Positions 1 through 9,283 are shown, numbered from the stretch's first letter. The stretch: 64,000 nt of DNA from Escherichia ruysiae (GCF_031323975.1 NZ_JAVIWS010000001.1:3906001-3970000), one strand, 5' to 3'. Numbers and translations: made by a program. The notes: generated from the letters alone by a model not told the origin.

Positions 1-1163
1 GCGGTGTGCTGGGCTGGATGCTGCTTAATGTATTACGCAGCATGACGCTAAAATCGCTACCTCTGCGTCTGGCAGTCAGCCGCCTGTTACGTCAGCCGTG
101 GTCAACGTTAAGCCAGCTTTCGGCATTTTCGCTCTCCTTTATGCTGCTGGCACTGCTGCTGGTGTTGCGTGGCGATCTGCTCGACCGCTGGCAACAGCAG
201 CTACCGCCAGAAAGCCCGAACTACTTTTTAATCAACATCGCAACAGAACAGGTTATACCGCTAAAAGCGTTCCTTGCGGAACATCAGATAGTCCCGGAAT
301 CGTTTTATCCGGTAGTGCGGGCGCGGCTGACGGCGATTAACGGCAAGCCGACAGAAGGCAATGAAGATGAGGCGCTCAACCGCGAACTCAACCTCACCTG
401 GCAAAATACGCGGCCCGATCATAACCCGATTGTCGCCGGTAACTGGCCGCCAAAAGCTGATGAAGTGTCGATGGAAGAGGGGCTGGCGAAACGCTTAAAC
501 GTTACCCTTGGCGATACCGTCACCTTTATGGGCGATACCCAGGAGTTCCGCGCTAAAGTGAGTAGCCTGCGCAAAGTGGACTGGGAAAGTCTGCGGCCTA
601 ATTTCTATTTTATTTTCCCGGAAGGGGCGCTGGACGGGCAGCCGCAAAGCTGGCTCACCAGTTTCCGCTGGGAGAACGGCAACGGCATGTTGACGCAACT
701 CAACCGCCAGTTCCCGACCATTAGCCTGTTAGACATTGGCGCGATTTTAAAACAGGTCGGTCAGGTGCTGGAGCAGGTAAGTCGGGCGCTGGAAGTGATG
801 GTGGTGCTGGTCACCGCCTGCGGTATGTTGCTGTTGCTGGCACAGGTGCAGGTGGGAATGCGTCAGCGCCATCAGGAGCTGGTGGTGTGGCGCACACTCG
901 GTGCGGGCAAAAAACTGCTGCGCACGACATTGTGGTGTGAGTTTGCCATGCTCGGGTTTGTTTCTGGCCTGGTGGCCGCCATCGGTGCGGAAACGGCGCT
1001 GGCGGTACTGCAATCAAAAGTGTTTGATTTCCCGTGGGAGCCAGACTGGCGATTGTGGATTGTGCTGCCGTGCAGCGGTGCGTTGCTGCTGTCGCTTTGC
1101 GGCGGCTGGCTGGGCGCGCGACTGGTTAAGGGGAAGGCGCTGTTCAGGCAGTTTGCGGGGTGA
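1..1163 (+). CDS. ybbP: YbbP, ABC transporter permease (C-terminal part)
   Basis: The reading frame is open from the left edge, so the 5' half is outside the window; about 386 codons remain of a protein of roughly 800 residues. What is visible is the second FtsX/MacB-like permease half. It has a hydrophobic segment near visible residues 42-60, a long extracytoplasmic stretch, then three C-terminal membrane segments (about 262-284, 313-335 and 350-373) ending in a short basic tail. YbbP is the permease partner of the ATPase YbbA, and its gene normally lies just downstream of ybbA and tesA. The substrate is not established; lipid or lipoprotein handling has been suggested for the family. Identification rests on sequence recall and on position next to selU. 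No internal break is seen. Confidence 0.93.
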   Translation, partial: GVLGWMLLNVLRSMTLKSLPLRLAVSRLLRQPWSTLSQLSAFSLSFMLLALLLVLRGDLLDRWQQQLPPESPNYFLINIATEQVIPLKAFLAEHQIVPESFYPVVRARLTAINGKPTEGNEDEALNRELNLTWQNTRPDHNPIVAGNWPPKADEVSMEEGLAKRLNVTLGDTVTFMGDTQEFRAKVSSLRKVDWESLRPNFYFIFPEGALDGQPQSWLTSFRWENGNGMLTQLNRQFPTISLLDIGAILKQVGQVLEQVSRALEVMVVLVTACGMLLLLAQVQVGMRQRHQELVVWRTLGAGKKLLRTTLWCEFAMLGFVSGLVAAIGAETALAVLQSKVFDFPWEPDWRLWIVLPCSGALLLSLCGGWLGARLVKGKALFRQFAG

Positions 1164-1215
1164 TGACAGGCGTAGCGCATCCGGCATGAATAGTGCGCCC
1201 TTTGGCAACAATCTG

Positions 1216-1237
1216 AAACCGACTGTCATGCCGGTTT
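1216..1237. repeat. 22-nt repeat, copy 1 (terminator-like hairpin)
   Basis: This 22-nt segment (AAACCGACTGTCATG, then CCGGTTT) differs at a single base from positions 1693-1714, where the same element is the terminator stem of the small RNA gene. Here a C replaces the T and there is no long T run, so it looks like a decayed terminator of a lost RNA copy. The two copies flank the whole dinQ-like locus in direct orientation. Confidence 0.7.
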
Positions 1238-1241
1238 GTTA

Positions 1242-1270
1242 AAGGCCGAAGGTGGTAAACCTTCGGCCTT
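1242..1270 (-). terminator. Hairpin between ybbP and the dinQ-like gene
   Basis: An 11-bp perfect stem AAGGCCGAAGG / CCTTCGGCCTT encloses a 7-nt loop. It lies 16 nt past the stop codon of the minus-strand small peptide gene and about 80 nt past ybbP on the other strand, so it could end both transcripts. The T run is short on either side, so termination strength is uncertain. Confidence 0.6.
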
Positions 1271-1286
1271 AGCTACGTTTCCTCAG

Positions 1287-1370
1287 TTATTCAATAAACT
1301 GGCGGATCAGTTCCAGCAGCGCGATCAGCGCCTTAAGAACGATGAGAACTTTATCGAGAAAAGTTTTCAT
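1287..1370 (-). CDS. DinQ-like small hydrophobic membrane toxin (27 aa)
   Basis: A 27-codon frame starts at ATG 1368-1370 behind a good Shine-Dalgarno (GGAG, 6 nt upstream) and ends at TAA 1287-1289. The peptide begins MKTFLDKVLIVLK and continues ALIALLELIRQFIE. It is one hydrophobic helix with basic residues near both ends. Its core DK..IVL.ALIALLELIR matches, from memory, the K-12 toxin DinQ (MIDKAIIVLGALIALLELIR...), an inner-membrane depolarising peptide of a type I toxin-antitoxin pair. In K-12, dinQ sits between arsR and gor, not here, so this is a second-site copy or paralogue. Two small RNA-type repeats lie upstream on the opposite strand, as agrA and agrB do beside dinQ. No clean LexA box was found, so SOS control is not supported. 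The gene is below usual length cut-offs and is probably unannotated in most genomes. Confidence 0.75.
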   Translation of the reverse strand: MKTFLDKVLIVLKALIALLELIRQFIE

Positions 1371-1427
1371 CCGTTGCTCCCTTAAGGGAGAAAGACAATC
1401 ACAGCTTACCCTTACGTTGCCTGTAAC

Positions 1428-1433
1428 TATGAT
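1428..1433 (+). promoter_or_regulatory. Possible -10 of the first antisense RNA
   Basis: TATGAT sits 11 nt upstream of the first copy of the 16-nt repeat (1445-1460), where a TATAAT stands before the second copy. No convincing -35 hexamer lies 16-18 nt upstream, so this promoter would be weaker than the one at 1597-1625. Confidence 0.3.
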
Positions 1434-1444
1434 TTTCCTTCATG

Positions 1445-1540
1445 TGCTAGATGAGGACTGCCTCTCTCCAAATCAGAGCACCAGAATCAGCACCACCTGT
1501 ATCCTGACCAGGACTTAAAAGTACTTTTCCGCACTGCGGT
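1445..1540 (+). ncRNA. AgrA-like antisense RNA candidate
   Basis: The segment starts with TGCTAGATGAGGACTG, the same 16 nt that begin the better-supported RNA at 1632. It lies on the strand opposite the presumed 5' leader of the dinQ-like mRNA, so an RNA from here would be a cis-antisense. The 3' end is a guess: a small hairpin CCGCACTGCGG near 1529-1540 has no T run. In K-12, AgrA is the inactive partner of AgrB, and this copy may likewise be degenerate or inactive. Confidence 0.35.
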
Positions 1541-1596
1541 AATCCCTTGAGGCAGTATCATTACTAGCGTTGGGATTGTATCGCCGGCATAGCTGT

Positions 1597-1625
1597 TTGA
1601 ATATGTAGGTATCCTGACTTATAAT
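1597..1625 (+). promoter_or_regulatory. Sigma70 promoter of the AgrB-like RNA
   Basis: TTGAAT (1597-1602) and a perfect TATAAT (1620-1625) are separated by exactly 17 nt. Transcription would begin at about 1631-1633, right at the start of the 16-nt repeat. This is the best sigma70 match in the ybbP-selU interval and faces the terminator at 1692-1718. Confidence 0.7.
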
Positions 1626-1691
1626 TCACTTGCTAGATGAGGACTGTTTCATCTCTGCCCAGAACCACCAACTCTCGGGCGGAAAAATAAA

Positions 1692-1718
1692 AAAACCGAC
1701 TGTCATGTCGGTTTTTTT
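1692..1718 (+). terminator. Rho-independent terminator of the AgrB-like RNA
   Basis: The stem AAAACCGAC / GTCGGTTTT with loop TGTCAT is followed by an uninterrupted T run to 1718. The A-rich 5' flank makes it usable in both directions, so it may also end selU transcripts arriving on the minus strand. Confidence 0.85.
1693..1714. repeat. 22-nt repeat, copy 2
   Basis: Direct repeat of 1216-1237 with one mismatch; here it forms the working terminator stem. Confidence 0.7.
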
Positions 1719-1781
1719 ATATCTGTATTCTGTTGCAATCATTCTGTTCTCACGACAATCGCCGTTTCAGAATACCGCTCA

Positions 1782-2891
<1,110 letters not shown>

Positions 2892-2944
2892 TCAAATCAG
2901 CTTGCGCGCTATTTTACGCGCCAACGCGCAAGGAAACTTGATTT

Positions 2945-3871
2945 TTAACTGTGTGAGTTGCCGAAAATTTCTAAAAATCCGCTGATTTCCGGCCTGCGCT
3001 GGGTGAACAAGGTCACAATATCTTCTACCGCTTTGCCGCTGCCAAATTTGCGCCATGCCAGACTCAATGGCGAAGGAGGGCGCATCGTTGGAATGACCCG
3101 GCTGACCAGTTGTTGATTATCGATCATTGACTGGCAAAGTGATTTTGGCAAAAAACCAATGCCAATGCCCGCCAGATGGGCGGCGATTTTCGTTTCCATG
3201 TCCGGAACGAGAATCTCTTTTTGCCCCGGCAATCGCCAGGCCACGCGTTTGGTTAATGTGCGGGCGCTGTCTTCAATATTGACCGCCGGAAAGCGCCGTA
3301 ACTGCGCTTCTGTGAGCGGCTCTTCAACGTTCGCCAGCGGATGATCCACCGCCATGACAAAGCGCCATTGCACCGATCCTAAGGGATCAAGACTAAAGGT
3401 ATTTGCCAGCGCCTCGGTTCCTGTGACGCCGATAGCCAGTGAAAAACCTTCGTACAATAGAGAATCCCAGACGCCCATATAGATTTGCCGGGAGATGTGA
3501 AACTGGGTAAACGGGTAACGTTCATTCAGCCACGCCAGCAATTGGGCGACGGCCTGGGGGGTGTAGAGCAGGTTGTTGATGACAATATTCACCTGGCGTT
3601 CTACGCCATCATTCACCTGTTGCAGCTCGCTGGGCATACTTTCCAGCCAGCTCAGCCAGTCTCTGGCCTGACAAAGCAGATGCTCGCCTGCCGCTGTCAA
3701 TGTCACGCTGCGAGTGGTGCGGAAAAACAACGCCACCCCGGTATTCTCTTCCAGAAGTTTAATGCGATAACTGATGGTCGCCGTGGTTTTGCATAATCGT
3801 TCTGCCGCTTTTGAAAAACTTCCTGTTTCAGCAACCGCAATGAAAGTCCGCAAGGTTTCTGGATCAAACAT
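2945..3871 (-). CDS. allS: AllS, LysR-type activator of allantoin genes
   Basis: A 308-residue LysR-family regulator with an N-terminal winged helix-turn-helix (about residues 1-60: [20 protein letters not shown]) and a C-terminal effector domain of about 210 residues. In E. coli, AllS activates the allDCE operon needed for anaerobic growth on allantoin as nitrogen source. The gene is divergent from allA. The 229-bp interval between them contains the AllR palindrome at 3979-3995, consistent with AllR repressing allS and allA when allantoin or glyoxylate is absent. The start ATG is at 3869-3871. No defect is seen. Confidence 0.96.
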   Translation of the reverse strand: MFDPETLRTFIAVAETGSFSKAAERLCKTTATISYRIKLLEENTGVALFFRTTRSVTLTAAGEHLLCQARDWLSWLESMPSELQQVNDGVERQVNIVINNLLYTPQAVAQLLAWLNERYPFTQFHISRQIYMGVWDSLLYEGFSLAIGVTGTEALANTFSLDPLGSVQWRFVMAVDHPLANVEEPLTEAQLRRFPAVNIEDSARTLTKRVAWRLPGQKEILVPDMETKIAAHLAGIGIGFLPKSLCQSMIDNQQLVSRVIPTMRPPSPLSLAWRKFGSGKAVEDIVTLFTQRRPEISGFLEIFGNSHS

Positions 3872-3978
3872 CTTCAGGTATCCCCTTTTAAATCAGCAAG
3901 TTGCGTGATTTTGCTGTCCTTTGATTTACTTGTATTTTTACATGATAACCCTGTGTGATTTGTGGGCTAAATCTAGTT

Positions 3979-3995
3979 TTGGAAAAATATTCCAA
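3979..3995. promoter_or_regulatory. AllR operator, allS-allA intergenic
   Basis: TTGGAAAAATATTCCAA is a near-perfect inverted repeat (TTGGAA...TTCCAA around an AT core) between divergent allS and allA. The same box recurs upstream of gcl at 5529-5545. AllR is known to bind these two intergenic regions in E. coli; assigning this exact palindrome is inference from its symmetry and recurrence. Confidence 0.85.
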
Positions 3996-4100
3996 CTTTT
4001 GTGTTGATGTTGTTCTCTTAAGGTTTTAGATTGCCTGTTATTGAAACCAAGCTGACCGGTCGGCGCTGGTTGAACGGAATTATGTTACAAGGACAACAAG

Positions 4101-4583
4101 ATGAAACTTCAGGTATTACCGTTAAGTCAGGAAGCCTTCAGTGCTTATGGCGACGTAATCGAAACGCAGCAACGGGATTTTTTTCATATTAACAATGGCC
4201 TGGTGGAGCGTTATCACGATTTGGCGCTGGTTGAGATTCTTGAGCAAGACCGTACTCTGATTAGCATTAACCGCGCGCAACCTGCCAGGCTGCCGCTGAC
4301 CATTCACGAACTCGAACGTCATCCGCTGGGCACTCAGGCGTTTATCCCGATGAAAGGGGAAGTGTTTGTGGTGGTCGTGGCGTTAGGTGACGACAAACCA
4401 GACCTGACAACGCTGCGGGCGTTTATCACCAACGGTGAGCAGGGGGTGAATTACCATCGTAATGTCTGGCATCACCCGCTTTTCGCCTGGCAACGAGTCA
4501 CCGATTTTCTGACCATCGATCGCGGCGGCAGTGACAACTGTGATGTCGAAAGTATTCCTGAGCAGGAGCTCTGTTTTGCGTGA
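4101..4583 (+). CDS. allA: Ureidoglycolate lyase
   Basis: AllA (160 aa, normal length) splits (S)-ureidoglycolate into glyoxylate and urea, the branch point that feeds allantoin carbon into the glyoxylate pathway encoded just downstream. It is a small cupin-fold enzyme; the sequence matches E. coli AllA throughout ([20 protein letters not shown]...). A strong ribosome site (AAGGA) lies 8 nt before ATG 4101. It is the first plus-strand gene after the AllR operator at 3979-3995, so it should be derepressed when AllR is inactivated. allR follows 77 nt downstream. Confidence 0.97.
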   Translation: MKLQVLPLSQEAFSAYGDVIETQQRDFFHINNGLVERYHDLALVEILEQDRTLISINRAQPARLPLTIHELERHPLGTQAFIPMKGEVFVVVVALGDDKPDLTTLRAFITNGEQGVNYHRNVWHHPLFAWQRVTDFLTIDRGGSDNCDVESIPEQELCFA

Positions 4584-4660
4584 CGCCTGCAACCGACTTG
4601 CATAAGATAAACGAATTGTTCATTGTTTATGCTCACTTGTAGGTCGGAGTTAACGTAGGT

Positions 4661-5476
4661 ATGACGGAAGTTAGACGGCGCGGCAGGCCAGGACAGGCGG
4701 AGCCTGTGGCACAGAAGGGCGCACAGGCATTAGAGCGGGGAATTGCGATTCTGCAATATCTGGAAAAAAGTGGGGGAAGTTCGTCAGTTAGCGATATTTC
4801 TCTCAATCTGGATTTGCCGCTCTCCACGACCTTTCGCCTGCTGAAGGTTTTACAGGCAGCGGATTTTGTCTATCAGGACAGTCAGTTAGGCTGGTGGCAT
4901 ATAGGATTAGGTGTCTTTAACGTCGGTGCGGCGTACATCCATAACCGCGATGTCCTCTCCGTCGCCGGGCCGTTTATGCGCCGCCTGATGTTACTTTCCG
5001 GCGAAACGGTCAATGTCGCGATTCGTAACGGCAATGAAGCAGTATTAATTGGTCAGTTAGAGTGTAAATCGATGGTCAGGATGTGTGCGCCGCTGGGCAG
5101 TCGTCTGCCGCTGCATGCTTCCGGTGCGGGCAAGGCGCTGCTTTATCCGCTGGCGGAAGAGGAGTTGATGAGCATCATCCTGCAAACCGGTTTGCAGCAG
5201 TTTACGCCAACTACGCTTGTGGATATGCCCACCTTGCTGAAGGATCTGGAACAAGCGCGTGAACTGGGCTATACCGTAGATAAAGAAGAGCATGTTGTTG
5301 GCCTGAATTGCATAGCTTCAGCAATTTACGATGATGTGGGTAGTGTTGTTGCCGCTATCTCCATCTCCGGGCCTTCATCAAGACTGACAGAAGATCGTTT
5401 TGTCAGTCAGGGTGAGCTGGTCAGAGACACCGCCCGCGATATCAGCACGGCGTTGGGACTGAAAGCACATCCATAG
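4661..5476 (+). CDS. allR: AllR, IclR-type repressor of the allantoin regulon
   Basis: A 271-residue IclR-family repressor. The N-terminal winged helix (about residues 20-85, [17 protein letters not shown]...) binds the TTGGAA-type palindromes; the C-terminal GAF-like domain senses glyoxylate, which releases DNA, while allantoin is also reported as an effector. It controls allS, allA and the gcl operon, all in this window. A clear intrinsic terminator follows at 5489-5513, separating it from gcl. The first 20 residues are rich in Arg and Gly and are typical of E. coli AllR. Confidence 0.97.
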
Positions 5477-5488
5477 TGTCTGTCGCAT

Positions 5489-5513
5489 CCCGCTCTGCGG
5501 AGCGGGTTTTTTT
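5489..5513 (+). terminator. allR rho-independent terminator
   Basis: A perfect 7-bp GC-rich stem CCCGCTC / GAGCGGG with a 4-nt loop is followed directly by seven T residues, 13 nt past the allR stop codon. Confidence 0.92.
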
Positions 5514-5528
5514 GACAAAATTTGAAAG

Positions 5529-5545
5529 TTGGAAAATTTTTCCAA
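5529..5545. promoter_or_regulatory. AllR operator upstream of gcl
   Basis: TTGGAAAATTTTTCCAA ends 20 nt before the gcl start codon and shares the TTGGAAAA...TTCCAA arms with 3979-3995. Its position between promoter and start fits direct repression of the gcl operon by AllR. Confidence 0.87.
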
Positions 5546-5565
5546 TTAATTGAGGTAGGAAGAAA

Positions 5566-7347
5566 ATGGCAAAAATGAGAGCCGTTGACGCGGCAATGTA
5601 TGTGCTGGAGAAAGAAGGTATCACCACCGCCTTCGGCGTTCCGGGAGCAGCAATCAATCCTTTCTATTCAGCGATGCGTAAGCACGGCGGTATTCGTCAC
5701 ATTCTGGCGCGTCACGTGGAAGGTGCGTCGCACATGGCGGAAGGCTACACCCGCGCAACGGCAGGGAATATCGGCGTATGTCTGGGAACGTCGGGACCAG
5801 CAGGCACTGACATGATCACCGCGCTCTATTCCGCTTCTGCTGATTCCATTCCTATTTTGTGCATTACCGGCCAGGCTCCGCGTGCCCGTCTGCATAAAGA
5901 AGATTTCCAGGCCGTTGATATTGAAGCTATCGCCAAGCCGGTCAGTAAAATGGCGGTTACAGTACGTGAAGCGGCGCTGGTGCCTCGTGTGCTGCAACAG
6001 GCATTTCACCTGATGCGTTCTGGTCGTCCGGGGCCGGTACTGGTGGATTTACCGTTCGACGTTCAGGTAGCGGAAATCGAGTTTGATCCTGATATGTACG
6101 AACCGCTGCCGGTCTACAAACCTGCTGCCAGCCGTATGCAGATCGAAAAAGCCGTAGAAATGTTAATCCAGGCTGAGCGTCCAGTGATCGTTGCCGGGGG
6201 CGGGGTTATCAATGCTGACGCAGCCGCGCTGTTACAACAGTTTGCTGAACTGACCAGCGTTCCGGTGATCCCAACGCTGATGGGCTGGGGCTGTATCCCG
6301 GACGATCATGAACTGATGGCCGGGATGGTGGGTCTGCAAACTGCGCATCGTTACGGTAACGCAACATTGCTGGCGTCCGACATGGTGTTTGGTATCGGTA
6401 ACCGTTTTGCCAACCGTCATACCGGTTCGGTAGAGAAATACACCGAAGGGCGCAAAATCGTCCATATCGATATTGAGCCGACGCAAATTGGTCGCGTACT
6501 GTGCCCGGATCTGGGTATTGTCTCCGACGCCAAAGCGGCACTGACGCTGCTGGTTGATGTGGCGCAGGAGATGCAAAAAGCCGGTCGTCTGCCGTGTCGT
6601 AAAGAGTGGGTCGCCGACTGCCAGCAGCGCAAACGCACTTTGCTGCGTAAAACTCACTTCGACAACGTGCCGGTGAAACCGCAGCGCGTGTATGAAGAGA
6701 TGAACAAAGCCTTTGGTCGCGATGTTTGCTATGTCACCACCATCGGCCTGTCACAAATTGCTGCGGCGCAAATGCTGCACGTCTTTAAAGACCGTCACTG
6801 GATCAACTGTGGTCAGGCAGGCCCGCTGGGCTGGACCATTCCGGCGGCGCTGGGTGTGTGTGCGGCTGATCCAGAGCGTAATGTGGTGGCGATTTCCGGT
6901 GACTTCGACTTCCAGTTCCTGATTGAAGAGTTAGCCGTTGGCGCACAGTTCAATATTCCGTACATCCATGTGCTGGTTAATAACGCCTATCTCGGCCTGA
7001 TTCGTCAGTCGCAGCGTGCATTTGATATGGATTACTGCGTACAGCTTGCGTTTGAAAATATTAACTCCAGTGATGTGAACGGTTATGGCGTTGACCACGT
7101 GAAAGTGGCGGAAGGTTTAGGTTGTAAAGCGATTCGCGTTTTCAAACCGGAAGATATTGCTCCGGCCTTTGAACAAGCGAAAGTCTTAATGAATCAGTAC
7201 CGAGTCCCGGTGGTGGTGGAAATTATGCTGGAGCGAGTAACCAATATTTCGATGGGTAGCGAACTGGATAACGTTATGGAATTTGAAGATATCGCCGATA
7301 ACGCAGCGGACGCGCCGACTGAAACCTGCTTCATGCACTATGAATAA
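5566..7347 (+). CDS. gcl: Glyoxylate carboligase
   Basis: Gcl condenses two glyoxylates to tartronate semialdehyde with loss of CO2, the entry step of the glycerate pathway. It is a 593-residue thiamine diphosphate and FAD enzyme of the acetolactate synthase family, with the Pyr domain at about 1-170, a central domain at about 190-330 and the PP domain at about 370-550, the cofactor motif beginning at GDFDFQF. The glutamate that activates the cofactor in nearly all such enzymes is replaced by valine at residue 51 ([12 protein letters not shown]), the known peculiarity of this enzyme. The gene follows an AllR operator and is 12 nt before hyi, as first gene of the gcl-hyi-glxR group. Confidence 0.98.
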   Translation: MAKMRAVDAAMYVLEKEGITTAFGVPGAAINPFYSAMRKHGGIRHILARHVEGASHMAEGYTRATAGNIGVCLGTSGPAGTDMITALYSASADSIPILCITGQAPRARLHKEDFQAVDIEAIAKPVSKMAVTVREAALVPRVLQQAFHLMRSGRPGPVLVDLPFDVQVAEIEFDPDMYEPLPVYKPAASRMQIEKAVEMLIQAERPVIVAGGGVINADAAALLQQFAELTSVPVIPTLMGWGCIPDDHELMAGMVGLQTAHRYGNATLLASDMVFGIGNRFANRHTGSVEKYTEGRKIVHIDIEPTQIGRVLCPDLGIVSDAKAALTLLVDVAQEMQKAGRLPCRKEWVADCQQRKRTLLRKTHFDNVPVKPQRVYEEMNKAFGRDVCYVTTIGLSQIAAAQMLHVFKDRHWINCGQAGPLGWTIPAALGVCAADPERNVVAISGDFDFQFLIEELAVGAQFNIPYIHVLVNNAYLGLIRQSQRAFDMDYCVQLAFENINSSDVNGYGVDHVKVAEGLGCKAIRVFKPEDIAPAFEQAKVLMNQYRVPVVVEIMLERVTNISMGSELDNVMEFEDIADNAADAPTETCFMHYE

Positions 7348-7359
7348 GGGAGATAAATA

Positions 7360-8136
7360 ATGTTACGTTTCTCTGCTAATTTATCGATGTTATTTGGCGA
7401 ATATGATTTTCTCGCCCGTTTTGAGAAAGCCGCGCAGTGTGGTTTTCGCGGCGTTGAATTTATGTTCCCTTATGACTACGACATTGAAGAATTAAAACAG
7501 GTGCTGGTGAGTAATAAACTCGAGCATACGCTGCATAATTTACCTGCGGGTGACTGGGCGGCGGGCGAGCGGGGTATTGCCTGTATTCCTGGCCGTGAAG
7601 AAGAGTTTCGTGATGGCGTAGCGGCGGCGATTCGTTATGCCCGTGCGCTGGGTAATAAAAAAATCAACTGTCTGGTCGGTAAAACTCCGGCGGGTTTCAG
7701 CAGTGAACAGATTCACGCAACGCTTGTGGAAAACCTGCGTTATGCCGCGAATATGTTGATGAAAGAAGATATTTTATTACTGATTGAACCTATCAACCAT
7801 TTCGATATCCCTGGTTTCCATCTCACCGGAACTCAGCAGGCGCTGAAACTGATTGATGATGTAGGCTGCTGCAATTTGAAAATTCAGTATGACATTTATC
7901 ATATGCAGCGGATGGAAGGTGAATTAACCAACACCATGACCCAATGGGCCGATAAAATTGGTCACCTGCAAATCGCCGATAATCCACATCGTGGCGAACC
8001 GGGAACCGGAGAAATTAATTACGATTATCTCTTTAAGGTAATTGAAAATTCTGACTACAACGGTTGGGTTGGCTGTGAATATAAACCCAGAACCACCACG
8101 GAAGCCGGTTTAGGCTGGATGAAACCGTACCGTTAA
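7360..8136 (+). CDS. hyi: Hydroxypyruvate isomerase
   Basis: Hyi interconverts hydroxypyruvate and tartronate semialdehyde. The 258-residue protein is a TIM-barrel of the AP-endonuclease-2/xylose-isomerase-like fold. Metal-binding acidic residues fall in LLIEPIN (mid-protein) and GCEYKPR near the C-terminus. It lies 12 nt after gcl with its own AGGGAG ribosome site. A roughly 100-nt gap with an inverted repeat separates it from glxR, which is long for an otherwise tight operon. Confidence 0.97.
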   Translation: MLRFSANLSMLFGEYDFLARFEKAAQCGFRGVEFMFPYDYDIEELKQVLVSNKLEHTLHNLPAGDWAAGERGIACIPGREEEFRDGVAAAIRYARALGNKKINCLVGKTPAGFSSEQIHATLVENLRYAANMLMKEDILLLIEPINHFDIPGFHLTGTQQALKLIDDVGCCNLKIQYDIYHMQRMEGELTNTMTQWADKIGHLQIADNPHRGEPGTGEINYDYLFKVIENSDYNGWVGCEYKPRTTTEAGLGWMKPYR

Positions 8137-8148
8137 AACGTAACGCTG

Positions 8149-8202
8149 TTCAGACAATGCTTTTTTAGGCCGCTACGTCGGCAGGGGATCGCGTTGTCTG
8201 AA
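8149..8202 (+). other. Inverted repeat in the hyi-glxR gap
   Basis: TTCAGACAATGC (8149-8160) and GCGTTGTCTGAA (8191-8202) pair over 12 positions, with one G-U possible, around a 30-nt loop that itself contains GCCGCTACGTCGGC. There is no T run after it, so it is more likely an mRNA stability or processing element than a terminator. Confidence 0.5.
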
Positions 8203-8235
8203 TTCAGGAAAAGCGACATTTAAAAGAGGCTAAAT

Positions 8236-9114
8236 ATGAAACTGGGATTTATTGGCTTAGGCATTATGGGTACTCCGATGGCCATTAATCTGGCGCGCGC
8301 CGGTCATCAACTGCATGTCACAACTATTGGTTCGGTTGCTGATGAATTACTGTCACTCGGTGCCGTCAGCGTTGACACTGCGCGCCAGGTAACAGAAGCG
8401 TCAGACATCATTTTTATTATGGTGCCGGATACGCCACAGGTTGAAGAAGTTCTGTTTGGTGAAAATGGTTGTACCAAAGCCTCGCTGAAGGGCAAAACCA
8501 TTGTTGATATGAGCTCCATTTCCCCGATTGAAACTAAACGTTTCGCTCGTCAGGTGAATGAACTGGGCGGCGATTATCTTGATGCGCCAGTCTCCGGCGG
8601 TGAAATCGGCGCGCGTGAAGGGACGTTGTCGATTATGGTTGGCGGTGACGAAGCGGTATTTGAACGTGTTAAACCGCTGTTTGAATTGCTCGGTAAAAAT
8701 ATCACCCTCGTGGGCGGTAACGGCGACGGTCAGACCTGTAAAGTAGCAAACCAGATTATCGTGGCGCTCAATATTGAAGCGGTTTCTGAAGCCCTGCTGT
8801 TTGCATCGAAAGCCGGTGCCGATCCGGTGCGTGTGCGCCAGGCGCTGATGGGCGGCTTTGCTTCCTCGCGCATTCTGGAAGTTCACGGTGAGCGTATGAT
8901 TAAACGCACCTTTAATCCGGGCTTCAAAATCGCTCTGCACCAGAAAGATCTCAACCTGGCGCTGCAAAGTGCGAAAGCACTGGCGCTGAATCTGCCAAAC
9001 ACCGCAACCTGCCAGGAGTTATTTAATACCTGTGCGGCAAACGGCGGCAGCCAGTTGGATCACTCTGCATTAGTGCAGGCGCTGGAGTTAATGGCGAATC
9101 ATAAACTGACCTGA
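8236..9114 (+). CDS. glxR: Tartronate semialdehyde reductase
   Basis: GlxR reduces tartronate semialdehyde to D-glycerate with NADH. The 292-residue protein is a beta-hydroxyacid dehydrogenase: Rossmann motif GFIGLGIMG at 4-12, substrate motif DAPVSGG at about 116-122, and the catalytic lysine in the GDGQTCKVANQI helix near 171. It receives product from gcl and hyi and passes glycerate to glxK at 13539. A paralogue, GarR, exists elsewhere in E. coli, but the neighbourhood fixes this one as GlxR. Confidence 0.98.
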   Translation: MKLGFIGLGIMGTPMAINLARAGHQLHVTTIGSVADELLSLGAVSVDTARQVTEASDIIFIMVPDTPQVEEVLFGENGCTKASLKGKTIVDMSSISPIETKRFARQVNELGGDYLDAPVSGGEIGAREGTLSIMVGGDEAVFERVKPLFELLGKNITLVGGNGDGQTCKVANQIIVALNIEAVSEALLFASKAGADPVRVRQALMGGFASSRILEVHGERMIKRTFNPGFKIALHQKDLNLALQSAKALALNLPNTATCQELFNTCAANGGSQLDHSALVQALELMANHKLT

Positions 9115-9283
9115 TGTCCGCAATCAAAATGGCCGATATCAGAAAATGAATCGGCCAGCAATATTAAAAAAGAAAGCAGCCAACGACGTTGCTTCAGTAT
9201 TAAAAAATTATTTTTTATTTTATTAGTTCCTCATAGCTAGATTAATAACAACGTTATTCGATACGTGAAATTAAGAGGGATTT

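Larger units (their letters stand above)
1632..1718 (+). ncRNA. AgrB-like small RNA, predicted antitoxin
   Basis: A consensus promoter (1597-1625) and an intrinsic terminator (1692-1718) bracket a transcript of about 85 nt with no likely reading frame. Its first bases (1631-1646, TGCTAGATGAGGACTG) repeat 1445-1460 exactly. Because the dinQ-like gene is on the opposite strand with its leader running through 1445-1460, the RNA can pair in trans with the toxin leader over about 15-16 nt. Size, layout and partner resemble K-12 AgrB (about 84 nt), which represses dinQ. The naming is by analogy; expression is not shown here. Confidence 0.6.

Noticed and set aside
1497..1511. CTGTATCCTGACCAG near the dinQ-like gene as a LexA box
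   Set aside because: The CTG and CAG halves are 9 nt apart, not 10, and the inner T and A do not fit CTGT-N8-ACAG. SOS control of the locus is therefore not claimed.
9115..9283. A small gene (ybbV) between glxR and allP
   Set aside because: No frame with a credible start, length or coding character was found in this 169-bp gap.
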